DNA of 64,000 nt, taken from Pelagicoccus enzymogenes. GTDB taxonomy: Bacteria; Verrucomicrobiota; Verrucomicrobiia; Opitutales; Opitutaceae. Positions 18,660 to 29,110 of this stretch are shown here, one piece after another (position 1 is the first letter of the stretch; each line of letters begins with the position of its first letter). The position numbers and the translations under genes were made by a program. The notes beneath the pieces were generated by a model. The model was not told the origin of the DNA, ran no database searches, and worked only from the letters and a program-made list of their open reading frames with translations. The DNA is taken from the NCBI RefSeq assembly GCF_014803405.1, contig NZ_JACYFG010000002.1, forward strand, positions 310,001 to 374,000, written 5' to 3'.

Positions 18660-19997
18660 ATGAGTACCTATCTGAAACGTTCCCTCGACACCCTCTCGGA
18701 GCGCAATCCGGCACAGACCCTCTTCATGCAAGCCGTCACCGAGGTCTTCGAATCGCTCGAACCCTTGCTGGCAGAGATTCCAGACATCCAGGCCAACGCC
18801 ATCCTCGAGCGCATCTCCGAGCCGGAACGGCAGATCATGTTTCGCGTCGCATGGGTCGACGACCAAGACCGTATCCAAGTAAACCGTGGCTACCGCGTCG
18901 GCTTTTCTTCCGCTCTCGGCCCCTACAAAGGAGGCATGCGCTTCCACCCCACCGTCAAGCTCGACGTCATCAAGTTCCTCGCCTTCGAGCAAATCTTCAA
19001 GAACAGCCTCACCGGCCTCGGAATCGGCGGCGGCAAGGGCGGTTCCGACTTCGACCCCAAAGGCAAATCCGACGGCGAGGTCATGCGCTTCTGCCAAGCC
19101 TTCATGAGCGAGCTCTATCCCTACCTCGGCGAGGGCACTGACGTGCCCGCAGGCGACATAGGCGTCGGAGCAAGGGAGATCGGGTATTTGTCGGGCCAAT
19201 ACAAACGGCTCACCAAACGCTTCGCCCAAGGCGTGCTTACCGGCAAGCAAGTCGGTCTCGGAGGATCGCTGGCCCGTAAAGAGGCCACCGGCTACGGCGC
19301 CGTCTACTTCGCCGCTGAGATGCTCGCCACCCGCAACGACAGTCTCGAAGGCAAGAACTGCGTCGTCTCCGGGTCCGGCAATGTCGCCATCTACTGCGCC
19401 CGCAAGATCTGCGAGCTCGGCGGCAAGGTCATTGCCATGTCCGACTCCGGCGGCAGCATTCACGATCCCGCCGGCATCGACCTCGATATCGTCACCTCCT
19501 TGAAGGAAGTCGAACGCGCCCGCATCCAAGAGTATTCAAATCGTCGACACGGCTCCAAGTACTTCGAGGGCCAAAAGGTCTGGAACTTCCCCTGCGATAT
19601 CGCTTTCCCTTGCGCCACGCAAAACGAGCTGAACGCGGAGGACGCCAAGTCGCTGCTCGACAACGACTGCATCGCCGTCGTCGAAGGCGCCAACATGCCC
19701 ACCACGCCGGACGCCATCGCGCTGCTGCGCAAGAAGGACGCCCTCTTCGCCCCCGGCAAAGCAGCCAACGCGGGAGGCGTCGCCGTATCCGCTCTCGAAA
19801 TGCAGCAAAACGCCGCCTTGCAAAACTGGAGCTTCGCCCAAGTCGACGAACGCCTCAATGCCATTATGGCCCACATCCACAAGGACTGCGTCTTCTACGC
19901 CAACAAGTATCGCCGCCCCGACGACTACGTCTTCGGGGCCAATGTAGCTGGCTTCCTGAAAGTCGCCGAGGCCGTCAAAAGCTACGGCGTGACCTGA
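18660..19997 (+). CDS. gdhA: NADP-type glutamate dehydrogenase
   Basis: The 445-residue enzyme matches the hexameric short-form GDH length. It shows RVGFSSALGPYKGGMRFHP, GLGIGGGKGGSDFDP, AGDIGVGAREIGYLSGQYK (dinucleotide and substrate region), GSLARKEATGYG, and a Rossmann motif GSGNVAIYC followed by AMSDSGG, which suits NADP(H) use. It would assimilate ammonium onto 2-oxoglutarate. It stands alone, with a divergent membrane-protein gene upstream and a 430-bp non-coding stretch downstream. Confidence 0.95.
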   Translation: MSTYLKRSLDTLSERNPAQTLFMQAVTEVFESLEPLLAEIPDIQANAILERISEPERQIMFRVAWVDDQDRIQVNRGYRVGFSSALGPYKGGMRFHPTVKLDVIKFLAFEQIFKNSLTGLGIGGGKGGSDFDPKGKSDGEVMRFCQAFMSELYPYLGEGTDVPAGDIGVGAREIGYLSGQYKRLTKRFAQGVLTGKQVGLGGSLARKEATGYGAVYFAAEMLATRNDSLEGKNCVVSGSGNVAIYCARKICELGGKVIAMSDSGGSIHDPAGIDLDIVTSLKEVERARIQEYSNRRHGSKYFEGQKVWNFPCDIAFPCATQNELNAEDAKSLLDNDCIAVVEGANMPTTPDAIALLRKKDALFAPGKAANAGGVAVSALEMQQNAALQNWSFAQVDERLNAIMAHIHKDCVFYANKYRRPDDYVFGANVAGFLKVAEAVKSYGVT

Positions 19998-19999
19998 CT

Positions 20000-20429
20000 G
20001 TCGCTGCGGGAAGCAGCCTCCTGCCTCGATTTCCGAAAACGCCTCCGGCTCAGATCGAACGACTCGTGTCCACAAGTCGGATACGTCCTTTCAACTCCGG
20101 GACCAAAGCTGCCTAGGCTTGAGGAGAATGCCTCTGATTCCTCTAGCCTCTCCAGCGCTAGGTTCGACCAGCCGAAATTGGTCGCCGAAAATCGCCGTCG
20201 AAATCCAGCTGGAGCATTGAAGTGGATTTTGCCGCCACGGTTTTTAACCGTTGAAGCGTGTCGCAGATTACCCTCGAGATGGCCAGTCTCCCATGGCGTC
20301 CAACTATTAACGTTCCTTAAGGCCTCACTCCCTCAAATTCCTATGTCAAAAGATATAAGGGAATGTTCTTTTCCCCAGTCGAGAGCCCTGTAGTCTCGAT
20401 AAAACTACCCCCAATACTACCTACCCGTC
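20000..20429. other. 430-bp intergenic region with one interrupted palindrome
   Basis: No convincing gene is seen. The only clear symmetry is ACGGTT-TTT-AACCGT at 20237-20251, which could be an operator for the large FG-GAP gene or part of a weak gdhA terminator. Short open frames here lack database-like composition or recognisable motifs. Confidence 0.4.
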
Positions 20430-23400
20430 ATGAAAAAAGTCCCCTTGATCCTTGCTGGACTGTGGTTCCCCGCATCCATCTATGCCACCTACCAAAGCCT
20501 GCCTTTCGCTCCGTCCAGCGTGCCAGCGGCAGACACCCTCTTCACGCAGCTGACGCCGAGCGATACCGGCCTCCAAGGAAAAAACGCCTACGCCGACCCC
20601 GAAATGTGGGGAGAAAAGTACAGCGAATTCCAAGGTGGAGCGGTAGGGACTGGCCTAGCCGTGGGAGACGTCGACGGCGACGGACAAGTCGACCTCTACG
20701 CCGTCCACAAAACCGGCCCCAATAAGCTCTACCGCCAAGTCGCTCCCCTGAAATTTGAAGACATCACCGATCAGGCGGGCGTTGCGGGAGGGACCTCCTG
20801 GGGTACCGGTTCGACCTTCGCAGACATCGACAACGACGGAGACTTGGACCTCTACGTCTGCCAGTTCGACGCCCCCAACCTCCTTTTCATCAACGACGGC
20901 CGAGGTCGCTTCACCGAGGCCGCTGCCGCAGCTGGCCTCGACCTGCAATCGGGCAGCGTCATCGGCGCCTTCGAGGACTACGATCGGGACGGAGATCTCG
21001 ACCTCTTCCTTCTCACCAACGTCCTCGACGCCACCGAGCATCCTGAGGGCGAACCCGATTACCTCTTTCAAAACCAAGGCGACGGCACCTTTAAAGACGT
21101 TACCCATTCAGCCGGGATCGCCAACGACCGCGGCAAAGGCCATTCCGCCACCTGGTGGGACGCTGACGGGGACCTCTGGCCGGACCTATACGTCTCGAAC
21201 GACTTCGAAGGGCCAGACCACCTTTACAAAAACAACGGAGACGGCACCTTCACCGACATTACAGACCTCGCCCTCCCCCACACCGCATGGTACTCCATGG
21301 GCTCCGACTTCGGCGACATCAACAACGACGGCCGCCTCGACCTACTCACCTCCGACATGGCCAACACCACCCACTTCAAGTCGAAGGTCACCATGGGAGA
21401 CATGGGGGGCTGGGTCGATTTCTTCGACGCGCAAGTCACGCCCCAGTACATGAAGAACGCCCTCTTCCTGAACTCCGGAACCCATCGCTTCATGGAAGTC
21501 GCAAAGATGACCGGACTTTCCAGCACCGACTGGACCTGGTCCACCCGATTCGAGGATTTCGACAATGACGGCTGGCTGGACTTGCACGTCACGAACGGAA
21601 TGGTGCGCTCTTTTACCGACTCGGATATGGTCAACAAAATCAAGGCCCTCCAGTCGAAACGCCAAATCATCGCGCTCGTCAAAAACAGCCCCGTTCTGCG
21701 CGAAAAGAACTTGGCCTTTCGTAACGACGGAGCAGATACGCTGCACTTTTCCAAAGTGACCAGCGAGTGGGGCCTCGAGCACGAGGGCGTTTCCTTCGGC
21801 TCCGTCGCGGCAGACTTCGACAACGACGGCGACCTCGACCTCGTGTACTCCAACTACGAGGACGAGCTCTCCTTCTACCGCAACGATAGCCAAGGAAATT
21901 CCCTCATCGTCGAATTGGCAGGCTCTCGCAGCAATAGCCAAGGCATCGGAGCCCAAGTCATCGTGGAGAGCAGCCAGGGCACCCAGATTCGAAAGCTCAC
22001 GGTCGCTCGCGGCGTGCTCTCCTCCTCGCAGGCCATCGCTCACTTCGGACTCGGCTCCGATACGGCTGCAAAATCCGTGACGGTCCACTGGCCAAGCGGA
22101 ACCGTGCAGAGCTTCTCCGCCGTCCCCGCCAAACAGAAAATACGTATCCAAGAACCAACCACAGGAGCCACCGCCCTCCCAGCCAAGAGAGCCGTAAATC
22201 CTGTTTCTGGACTGTTTACGGAGAGCGCCAAGGAGCTTGGACTCGATTTCACGCACAAGGAGGAGACTTTCAACGACATGGTTCGCCAACCCCTGCTCCC
22301 TCACCGCATGAACACACTCGGAGGCGGCATCGCTATCGGCGACGCCGATGGCGACGGTGACTCCGACATCTATTTCTCAGGCGCGGCAGGACAAACCGGA
22401 GCCCTTTACCTGAACGATGGCAACGGCCACTATACCGCCGACGCGCGCGAACAACCTTGGTCCCGAAAAGTCCAGAGCGAGGAAATGGCTCCTCTTTGGA
22501 TCGACATAAACCGCGATGGGGCCCTCGACCTCTACGTTTCTTCCGGAAGCGTGGAAACCGAGGCGGGAGACCCTTCCTTGAACGACTCGCTGTATCTAAA
22601 CGATGGACACGGAAAGTTTAGCGAAGCGGACAGCAGCATCTTCAGTCCTGTCGCGACCAGCAACTCCGTCGTGGCAGCGGCGGACTACGACCGCGACGGC
22701 GACCTCGACCTCTTCGTAGGCGGACGGGTCGTTCCCGGAGAGTACCCGAGAGCGCCGCGCAGCGCCTTGCTTCGCAACGACGAAGGCACGCTCGTTGACG
22801 TTACCGACAGCGTTGCGCCCGGACTCGCCGACTCCGGCATGGTGACCGCAGCCCTCTGGACAAACGCCAATGGAGACGCGTCGCGCGACCTGCTGGTGCT
22901 GGCCGAACTCGAAGCCCCCAAATACTATCAAAACGTCGGCGGGAAGTTTGCGGAAACGCCCTACGACAACGGCCTCAAGCACTTGAAAGGCTGGTGGAAC
23001 TCGCTCGCAGCTGCGGACGTGGACAACGATGGAGACATCGACTACATCGCCGGGAACCTCGGTCTCAACACCAAGTACAAAGCCAACTCGGACCACCCCT
23101 TCCGCATCTACTTCAACGACTTCGAAGGCAGTGGAAAGTGCAACATCGTCGAGGCAAAGTACGAGGGCGACAATCTTCTCCCCGTGCGCGGCCGTAGCTG
23201 CAGCTCGCGGGCCATGCCCTACATCGCTGAGAAGTTCCCCACCTTCCATGACTTTGGGGCAGCCAGCCTCGAAAGCGTCTACGCGCCGGAAAAGTTGCAA
23301 GAGTCGCTGGTCAAGGAAGCCACCGAACTGGGCAGCGGTATCTTCATCAACAACGGGAAGAACAAGAAATTCACCTTCAAGCGCCTTCCCCGCATCGCTC

Positions 23401-24002
23401 AGACTGCCCCCATCTACGGAATCGCTGCTGCCGATTTTAACGGCGACGGAAACATCGACCTCGCCCTCGCCCAAAACTTCAACGGCCCCCAAGTCGAAAC
23501 GGGCCGCTACGACGGCGGCATCGGACTCCTCCTGCTGGGCGAAGGCAATGGCGAGTTCCGCGGAACGGAGGCCAACGAGAGCGGCATCTTCATCGAAGAC
23601 GAAGCCCGTGGCATGGCCGTGGTGGACCTCAACGCGGACGGCTGGCCAGATCTGCTGACAAGCCGCCCCAACAACCAAGCTCAAGCCTACCTCAATGCGG
23701 GCGAGCAACAAAACCAGTCCCTCGCGCTGTCCTTCCACTCCCACATCCGGGGCAACCCCCAAGCCCTCGGGGCCGAGATCCTCGTCACCTACTCGGACAA
23801 GACGAAACGGGCCTTCGAGCTCACCGCCAACTCCGGCTACCTCTCCCAAAACGAGGCCAGCATTTTTCTTGGCTTCAATTCTCAGCGAACCCCAGAAAGC
23901 GTGCAAGTCGCATGGCCGGACGGAACGCGCAGCCAAGCCTTGATCGATACGCAGCAACGCAAGCAACTCATCGAGCAACCCACGAGCTTGGTTGCTCGCT
24001 GA
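20430..24002 (+). CDS. Giant FG-GAP/VCBS repeat protein with two ASPIC/UnbV domains
   Basis: The 1190-residue secreted protein has a signal peptide ([19 protein letters not shown]). Many calcium-binding FG-GAP/VCBS repeats are visible through their DxDxDG motifs ([33 protein letters not shown] and others). An ASPIC/UnbV domain ends the first half (about 506-578: AHFGLGS, VHWPSG) and a second ends the protein (about 1113-1185: VAWPDGT). The layout looks like two CRTAC1-type modules joined in one chain. Such proteins are abundant in Verrucomicrobiota, Planctomycetota and Bacteroidota and are presumed beta-propeller adhesion or binding proteins; no enzymatic function is established. The DUF255 gene begins 65 bp downstream and may be co-transcribed. 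Confidence 0.9.
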   Translation: MKKVPLILAGLWFPASIYATYQSLPFAPSSVPAADTLFTQLTPSDTGLQGKNAYADPEMWGEKYSEFQGGAVGTGLAVGDVDGDGQVDLYAVHKTGPNKLYRQVAPLKFEDITDQAGVAGGTSWGTGSTFADIDNDGDLDLYVCQFDAPNLLFINDGRGRFTEAAAAAGLDLQSGSVIGAFEDYDRDGDLDLFLLTNVLDATEHPEGEPDYLFQNQGDGTFKDVTHSAGIANDRGKGHSATWWDADGDLWPDLYVSNDFEGPDHLYKNNGDGTFTDITDLALPHTAWYSMGSDFGDINNDGRLDLLTSDMANTTHFKSKVTMGDMGGWVDFFDAQVTPQYMKNALFLNSGTHRFMEVAKMTGLSSTDWTWSTRFEDFDNDGWLDLHVTNGMVRSFTDSDMVNKIKALQSKRQIIALVKNSPVLREKNLAFRNDGADTLHFSKVTSEWGLEHEGVSFGSVAADFDNDGDLDLVYSNYEDELSFYRNDSQGNSLIVELAGSRSNSQGIGAQVIVESSQGTQIRKLTVARGVLSSSQAIAHFGLGSDTAAKSVTVHWPSGTVQSFSAVPAKQKIRIQEPTTGATALPAKRAVNPVSGLFTESAKELGLDFTHKEETFNDMVRQPLLPHRMNTLGGGIAIGDADGDGDSDIYFSGAAGQTGALYLNDGNGHYTADAREQPWSRKVQSEEMAPLWIDINRDGALDLYVSSGSVETEAGDPSLNDSLYLNDGHGKFSEADSSIFSPVATSNSVVAAADYDRDGDLDLFVGGRVVPGEYPRAPRSALLRNDEGTLVDVTDSVAPGLADSGMVTAALWTNANGDASRDLLVLAELEAPKYYQNVGGKFAETPYDNGLKHLKGWWNSLAAADVDNDGDIDYIAGNLGLNTKYKANSDHPFRIYFNDFEGSGKCNIVEAKYEGDNLLPVRGRSCSSRAMPYIAEKFPTFHDFGAASLESVYAPEKLQESLVKEATELGSGIFINNGKNKKFTFKRLPRIAQTAPIYGIAAADFNGDGNIDLALAQNFNGPQVETGRYDGGIGLLLLGEGNGEFRGTEANESGIFIEDEARGMAVVDLNADGWPDLLTSRPNNQAQAYLNAGEQQNQSLALSFHSHIRGNPQALGAEILVTYSDKTKRAFELTANSGYLSQNEASIFLGFNSQRTPESVQVAWPDGTRSQALIDTQQRKQLIEQPTSLVAR

Positions 24003-24067
24003 GCGAGAGCTCCCTTCGAACTTTCCCCCTTGCTGGCCTGTCCCCGACAGGCCAGCCTCGTATCTCC

Positions 24068-26236
24068 ATGCTTCGACTAATCGCGCTTACCCTCCTCGCT
24101 TGGCCCCTCTGCCTTGGCGCAAATCGCCTGAGCGACTCGCAATCCCCCTACCTGCTGCAACACGCCGACAATCCGGTGGACTGGTATCCCTGGGGTCCCG
24201 AGGCCTTCGAGAGGGCAGAAGCCGAGAACAAGCTTGTCTTCATCTCCATCGGCTACTCCACCTGCCACTGGTGCCACGTCATGAATCGCGAGTCCTTTTC
24301 CGACGAGGAAATCGCTGCGTATCTGAACGACAACTACATCTGCATAAAGATCGACCGCGAGGAGCGGCCCGACATTGACAGCGTTTACATGAATTTCGTG
24401 CAAAACCTGACCGGCACCGGAGGCTGGCCATTGAACGTTTGGCTTACCCCCGACAAAAAGCCCTTCTTCGGCGGCACCTACTTTCCGCCGCAGGATGATC
24501 CCAGACGCGGACGCGGTTTCCTGCAGATTTGCAAAGACATTAACGGTTTCTGGCAAAACGATCCCGACGGCTTGCTCTCCCGCAGCGAGAGCATCGTCAG
24601 CACCCTTAACGCAAAAGACGGAGCCCAAACGAGCGAAGCAGACACCACTGCTATCTCCATCGACCGCATCGCCGACGCGATCTCCGCCCATCTCTTCGCT
24701 TTCGACGAGGATAACAAAGGCTTCGGACGAGGCGAGAAATTCCCCAGCGCCAATACCCTGAGCTTCCTGTTGCGCTCCGCCGCCACAACCCAACTACATC
24801 CCGAGGACCGCGAGACCGCGCGACGGATTGGGCTTGAGACTCTCGACGCCATCATCACAGGAGGGATTCGCGACCATCTAGGAGGTGGCTTCCATCGCTA
24901 TACCGTGGACGCCGGGTGGAAGCTGCCCCACTTCGAAAAGATGCTCTACGACCAAGCCATGCTGGCCAACGCCCTCATCGACGCTTGGCAGCTTACCGGA
25001 GAAGATCGGTACAAACAGGCGGCAACCGAGACGCTCGACTACGTCAGCCGCGACCTGCGCGACCAGCGTGGAGGCTTCTACAGCGCCGAGGACGCCGAAA
25101 GCCTCGACCCCGAAAATCCGAGCCGCAAGCGAGAAGGCGCCTACTACCTTTGGACGCACCAAGACTTCGAACGACTGTTCCCCAACGAAGCCCAACGCGC
25201 TTTCCTCATCCAATACTTTGGCGTCAAGAAAGCCGGCAACGCGCCCTACGGCAACTTTCCCAGAGAAATCTTCGAAGGGTACAACACGCTTCGTATCCTA
25301 GTTTCCACTTCAACTCCAGAGCAGCAAGAATGGCTACAAGACGGCCTTGCCATCTTGAAGTCAGAACGGGCGACACGAGCGCGCCCACATTTGGACGACA
25401 AGGTTATCACATCCTGGAATGGCCTTGCCATCTCCGCCTTCGCTCGAGCTGGACTCGTTTTCGAGCGACCGGATTACACCCAGGTCGCCAGCGATGCGGC
25501 GCAATTCATCCTCCAGGAACTCTACGATGAAAACTCCCAAACGCTCTACCGCCTCTTTCGCCAGAACACCTCACCCGTGACCGGATTCGCCGAGGACTAC
25601 GCCTTCTTAGTCGAAGGACTACTCGATCTCTATGAAGCCACTGCAGATCACCGTTGGATCCAGAAAGCGAATACGCTGCAAGACGCCCAGGACGCAAAGT
25701 TTGCCGACCAAGAGGAAGGAGGCTACTATCTCTTCGAATCCACCGAGGACATCGTCTTCAACCGCAGCAAAAGACCTTCCGATTCAGCTCTTCCCTCACC
25801 CAGTTCCGTCGCCGCTAAAAACTTGGCTCGCCTTTCCCAGCTCTACGACAGCGAGATACGACTGAAGCAAGCGGAGACTGCGATCGCAGCGTTCGGGGCC
25901 GACCTGCAGCGTTCCGGATCAAATTTCCCTACCCTTCGTGAAGCCATCCTCTACGTAGCCAGGAAACCACTACAGATAGTGATCGCCGGGGATCCCGAAT
26001 CAGACTCCGTGAAAACGATGTTGAGCGAAGTGAACCGACGCTTGCTGCCAGCTCGCATGCTCATCTACGCCGACCAAGCGGACGGACAAGCGTTTCTCGG
26101 CGAACACCTAGAGTTCATCCAAACCGCCAGGTCCTACGACAATCAAGCCACCGTTTTCGTCTGCGAAAATTTCGTCTGCCAAATGCCCACCGAAGACCAG
26201 AAGGTCCTTGCCCAGCAGCTCGACGCCAAACGCTGA
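24068..26236 (+). CDS. DUF255 thioredoxin-like / YyaL-type protein
   Basis: The 722-residue protein has a signal-like N-terminus ([20 protein letters not shown]). A Spermatogenesis-associated-protein-20/YyaL N-terminal thioredoxin-like domain follows, with [18 protein letters not shown] and the CxxC pair C66/C69 in [10 protein letters not shown]. An (alpha/alpha)6 barrel of N-acylglucosamine-2-epimerase type comes next ([27 protein letters not shown]). The ATG at 24068 was chosen because it starts the signal peptide and clears the upstream gene; the frame remains open further upstream inside that gene. The biochemical function of the family is unknown. Placement after the FG-GAP gene may reflect a shared extracytoplasmic role, which is inference. 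Confidence 0.85.
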   Translation: MLRLIALTLLAWPLCLGANRLSDSQSPYLLQHADNPVDWYPWGPEAFERAEAENKLVFISIGYSTCHWCHVMNRESFSDEEIAAYLNDNYICIKIDREERPDIDSVYMNFVQNLTGTGGWPLNVWLTPDKKPFFGGTYFPPQDDPRRGRGFLQICKDINGFWQNDPDGLLSRSESIVSTLNAKDGAQTSEADTTAISIDRIADAISAHLFAFDEDNKGFGRGEKFPSANTLSFLLRSAATTQLHPEDRETARRIGLETLDAIITGGIRDHLGGGFHRYTVDAGWKLPHFEKMLYDQAMLANALIDAWQLTGEDRYKQAATETLDYVSRDLRDQRGGFYSAEDAESLDPENPSRKREGAYYLWTHQDFERLFPNEAQRAFLIQYFGVKKAGNAPYGNFPREIFEGYNTLRILVSTSTPEQQEWLQDGLAILKSERATRARPHLDDKVITSWNGLAISAFARAGLVFERPDYTQVASDAAQFILQELYDENSQTLYRLFRQNTSPVTGFAEDYAFLVEGLLDLYEATADHRWIQKANTLQDAQDAKFADQEEGGYYLFESTEDIVFNRSKRPSDSALPSPSSVAAKNLARLSQLYDSEIRLKQAETAIAAFGADLQRSGSNFPTLREAILYVARKPLQIVIAGDPESDSVKTMLSEVNRRLLPARMLIYADQADGQAFLGEHLEFIQTARSYDNQATVFVCENFVCQMPTEDQKVLAQQLDAKR

Positions 26237-26273
26237 AGCGCCGCGCTGCGGCATTCGACGCATGGCGCAAAAG

Positions 26274-26303
26274 CTAGATGACATGAGGGCGGGTGTCATC
26301 TAG
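26274..26303. terminator. Bidirectional terminator-like hairpin between convergent genes
   Basis: CTAGATGACA and TGTCATCTAG form a perfect 10-bp stem with T-runs on both sides (TTTT on plus; CTTTTG on minus). The right arm contains the stop codon of the minus-strand DUF6941-like gene. It separates that gene from the convergent DUF255 gene. Confidence 0.6.
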
Positions 26304-26725
26304 TTTTCCATAGAACCGCGCATGCGATTACGCTTCTGCGTCTGCGCCACCAAGAGCGGGATGCTGCTGCGAACTTCGCCATCCACGAGGAGTCGGATGT
26401 CATAGGTTCCAAAATGCGGGAACCTCATCCCGTTGATGTTGAGCACCAAATTGTGGGCGCCGCTCGTCCGCCCTGCATGGATCTTCACGTCCACCTTCGC
26501 AGACATGGTGGGACCGACGACCTGGCCTTCATGGTCCTCGAATCGAATTTCAATCGCGTGCTCACCGGTTTCAGCCGCATCGAAACGCATGCGAACCGCC
26601 AAAGAGCAGCGATCCCTTTTGACCGGAGCCGATAAGGCGGCGATCCCTTCGAAGGCGCCAAGGATATTTAGCCTGCCACCGTAGTCGGTCGCAGCGTCGC
26701 AGATGGTGAAAATCTCAACAAACAT
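26300..26725 (-). CDS. DUF6941-like small protein
   Basis: The 141-residue soluble protein, with no signal peptide, opens with MFVEIFTICDAATDYGGRLN and ILGAFEGI. The short pattern CD-A-Y-GKL-ILG-FD is typical of the uncharacterised DUF6941 family. The rest is predicted beta-rich, including NINGMRFPHFGTYDIRLLVDGE, which resembles an Ig-like strand set. The function is unknown. It lies 61 bp downstream of trpA on the other side of a short spacer, on its own transcript or read through from neither neighbour. Confidence 0.65.
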   Translation of the reverse strand: MFVEIFTICDAATDYGGRLNILGAFEGIAALSAPVKRDRCSLAVRMRFDAAETGEHAIEIRFEDHEGQVVGPTMSAKVDVKIHAGRTSGAHNLVLNINGMRFPHFGTYDIRLLVDGEVRSSIPLLVAQTQKRNRMRGSMEN

Positions 26726-26786
26726 CGAAGAATTACGCTAGGCTAGCCAAGGAAAAACGCAACGCCCCGAGTTCTAGCCGCTGCAA

Positions 26787-27593
26787 CTAGCGAACTTTGG
26801 TACCTGCCACCAAGTCGCTCACCAGCTCCCCCATGCGAGACGTGATCGCCGCAGTGTCGCCCAAGTTGTCCTTGATCGTATTCACGATCGCGCTACCAAC
26901 AACGACTCCGTCCGCGAGCTCGCAAATGGTCTTAACTTGCTCCCGCTTAGAAACGCCAAATCCCACCACCAAGGGCTTGTCCGTCGCTTCGCGAATCATT
27001 CCCACCATCTCGTTCAAGTCGTCCGCCAAATCCTCGCGCACGCCGGTCACGCCGGTACGGGAAACGTAGTAGATGAATCCGGTCGCATGCTTGGCGATGA
27101 AGCCCACGCGAGCGGCCGGAGTCGTCGGAGCGATCAAGAAAACCGTTTTCATGCCATGCTTCTCGCAGGATGCCATGTGATCCTCCGCCTCCTCGGGCGG
27201 CAGGTCCAGCACCAGCAACCCATCCACCCCAGCAGCCTTCGCATCGGCGATATATTGGTCCAAGCCATTGCTGAACATTAAGTTGTAGTAGGTGTAGAAA
27301 ACGATGGGAACCTCGTCGTTCTCCTTGCGGATATTGCGGACCAGCTGAAAAACGTCCGCTTGCGTGGTGCCCGCTTCCAGCGCTCGCTGCGCCGCCAACT
27401 GGTTGGTCAAGCCATCGGCCAAGGGATCCGAAAACGGTACGCCCAGCTCCATCACATCGACGCCACTTTTGATCAAGGTGCGACAAACCTCCAGAGAGGT
27501 ATCGATGTCCGGGTCGCCAGCGCAGACGTAGGAAACGAAGGCGGAACGCCCTTCTGACTTAGCTTTGGAAAATGCAGACTCGATACGGTTCAT
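26787..27593 (-). CDS. trpA: Tryptophan synthase alpha subunit
   Basis: The 268-residue protein has exactly the E. coli TrpA length when started at the ATG at 27593 (MNRIESAFSKAKSEGRSAF). In-frame ATGs 12 and 36 bp upstream add unconserved residues. Catalytic E49 (VMELGVPFSDP) and D60 (DPLADG) have canonical numbering, and the phosphate-binding loops (VSRTGVTG, GFGVSKREQV, GSAIVN) are present. It cleaves indole-3-glycerol phosphate and channels indole to TrpB. Unusually for many bacteria, trpB and the other trp genes are not adjacent. Confidence 0.97.
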   Translation of the reverse strand: MNRIESAFSKAKSEGRSAFVSYVCAGDPDIDTSLEVCRTLIKSGVDVMELGVPFSDPLADGLTNQLAAQRALEAGTTQADVFQLVRNIRKENDEVPIVFYTYYNLMFSNGLDQYIADAKAAGVDGLLVLDLPPEEAEDHMASCEKHGMKTVFLIAPTTPAARVGFIAKHATGFIYYVSRTGVTGVREDLADDLNEMVGMIREATDKPLVVGFGVSKREQVKTICELADGVVVGSAIVNTIKDNLGDTAAITSRMGELVSDLVAGTKVR

Positions 27594-27773
27594 CGCCCAA
27601 GCCATGGAGAACCCGTCGAGAGAGGTCAAGCGCCTGGCCAGGCCCTGCCCGCATTAAGTCTGGATCGGAGCTTTGCCCCCGAGTTCCTTGCCGGCTAAGC
27701 TCAACAACGCGGTAAGATTACCGCCCAGTACCCCGTTGACATCAGATCGTGCTGTAATAGACGAAACCACGGG

Positions 27774-28175
27774 ATGAGATGGAAAGAGGAATACGCCACT
27801 GGCATCGCCTCCGTCGATGATCAGCACAAGATGATCTTCAAGATGGCTAAGGACTTTAACGATGCGCTCGTTGAAGGCCAAGGGGAACGGGTCTACGGTA
27901 TCCTGCTAAGATTTTTGAGCCAATACGTTAAAAAGCACTTCGAAGTAGAGGAGCAGTGCATGGCCAAATACAACTGCCCGAAGGCGCAGGAAAACATCGA
28001 CGCTCATCGAGCCTTCGAGGACGTGCTGCTCCAATATTCCGAACAGTACGAGAAAGTCGGCTACACCTACGAGGACGCGAGCCAACTCATGCGGACGATT
28101 GAGAAGTGGCTCAGCAACCACATCTGCAAAATCGACCGCCACCTCAGAGATCGCCCACGTCGAGCGAGCGCCTAG
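27774..28175 (+). CDS. Bacteriohemerythrin
   Basis: The 133-residue single-domain hemerythrin contains the full di-iron ligand set: H18 (DDQHKM), H55 and E59 (KKHFEVEE), H78 (DAHRAF), and H116 and D121 (HICKID). It has no signal peptide or fused chemoreceptor, so it is a free cytoplasmic oxygen-binding or oxygen-delivery protein. Similar proteins occur in bacteria facing fluctuating oxygen. It is divergent from trpA (180 bp apart). The C-terminus is a short basic tail (RDRPRRASA). Confidence 0.92.
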   Translation: MRWKEEYATGIASVDDQHKMIFKMAKDFNDALVEGQGERVYGILLRFLSQYVKKHFEVEEQCMAKYNCPKAQENIDAHRAFEDVLLQYSEQYEKVGYTYEDASQLMRTIEKWLSNHICKIDRHLRDRPRRASA

Positions 28176-28350
28176 TCTCGCGCTAGGCCCCAAAGGGCGC
28201 AGCCAAAACATCGACAGGGCGCTCTCGCTGCCCAGACGACACGAAGCGTGTCCCTCCTGTTCGATCGCCCAGGAGAGAACAGTGAACGTGTCGCTTCGGC
28301 GCCAGCCAGTCCGCAGTGCAGGATAGCTCCCTGCGGCAAGGTAGAATGAA

Positions 28351-28477
28351 GCCCCGTTCGCTGCCGCTCACCGAACGCGGCTTCGCCGGTTCAAGTCCTA
28401 CGCCCTCGGATTCCGGGCACAAAAAAAGCCGAGACTACGAGAGCTCGGCTTTTCTCAGGATGGGGTGATAAACCGGA
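28351..28477. repeat. 127-bp direct repeat, distal copy, containing a tRNA-His 3' fragment
   Basis: This copy matches 28535-28661 at a constant offset of 184 bp with two mismatches seen (CCTACGCCC against CCTCCGTCC). It contains a short hairpin (CGTTCG/CGAACG), a copy of the terminator stem, and the last 17 nt of tRNA-His (TGGGGTGATAAACCGGA). The match breaks exactly inside the T-arm of the tRNA, so the copy is a partial tRNA. Confidence 0.85.
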
Positions 28478-28534
28478 TTGGCTCGCGAGGCCTACGGCTT
28501 CGTCTCGGGGCTGCCGCCCTCGCTCCTGCGTCGC

Positions 28535-28644
28535 GCCCCGTTCGCTGCCGCTCACCGAACGCGGCTTCGCCGGTTCAAGTCCTCCGTCCTCGGATTCCGG
28601 GCACAAAAAAAGCCGAGACTACGAGAGCTCGGCTTTTCTCAGGA

Positions 28645-28661
<17 letters not shown>
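28535..28661. repeat. 127-bp direct repeat, tRNA-proximal copy
   Basis: This is the copy attached to the intact tRNA-His gene and holding its working terminator. The 57 bp between the copies (28478-28534) is unique and GC-rich. Neither copy encodes a recognisable protein. Confidence 0.85.
28605..28637 (-). terminator. Terminator of tRNA-His
   Basis: AAAGCCGAG and CTCGGCTTT form a stem with A and T runs on both sides. On the minus strand it lies 8 bp after the tRNA 3' end and ends in seven T. An identical hairpin is present in the distal repeat at 28421-28453. Confidence 0.8.

Positions 28662-29110
<449 letters not shown>

Noticed and set aside
23912-24067. Upstream extension of the DUF255 protein by 52 residues
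   Set aside because: It lies within the end of the FG-GAP gene and would hide the signal peptide.
28375-28405. Second tRNA suggested by GGTTCAAGTCC in the repeat next to tRNA-His
   Set aside because: The motif resembles a T-loop but the flanking bases do not form a T-stem, acceptor or anticodon arm.
28183-28606. Small minus-strand ORFs in the tRNA-adjacent repeats (similar peptides of 71-79 residues)
   Set aside because: The resemblance between them comes from the duplicated non-coding repeat and tRNA terminator, not from a protein family.
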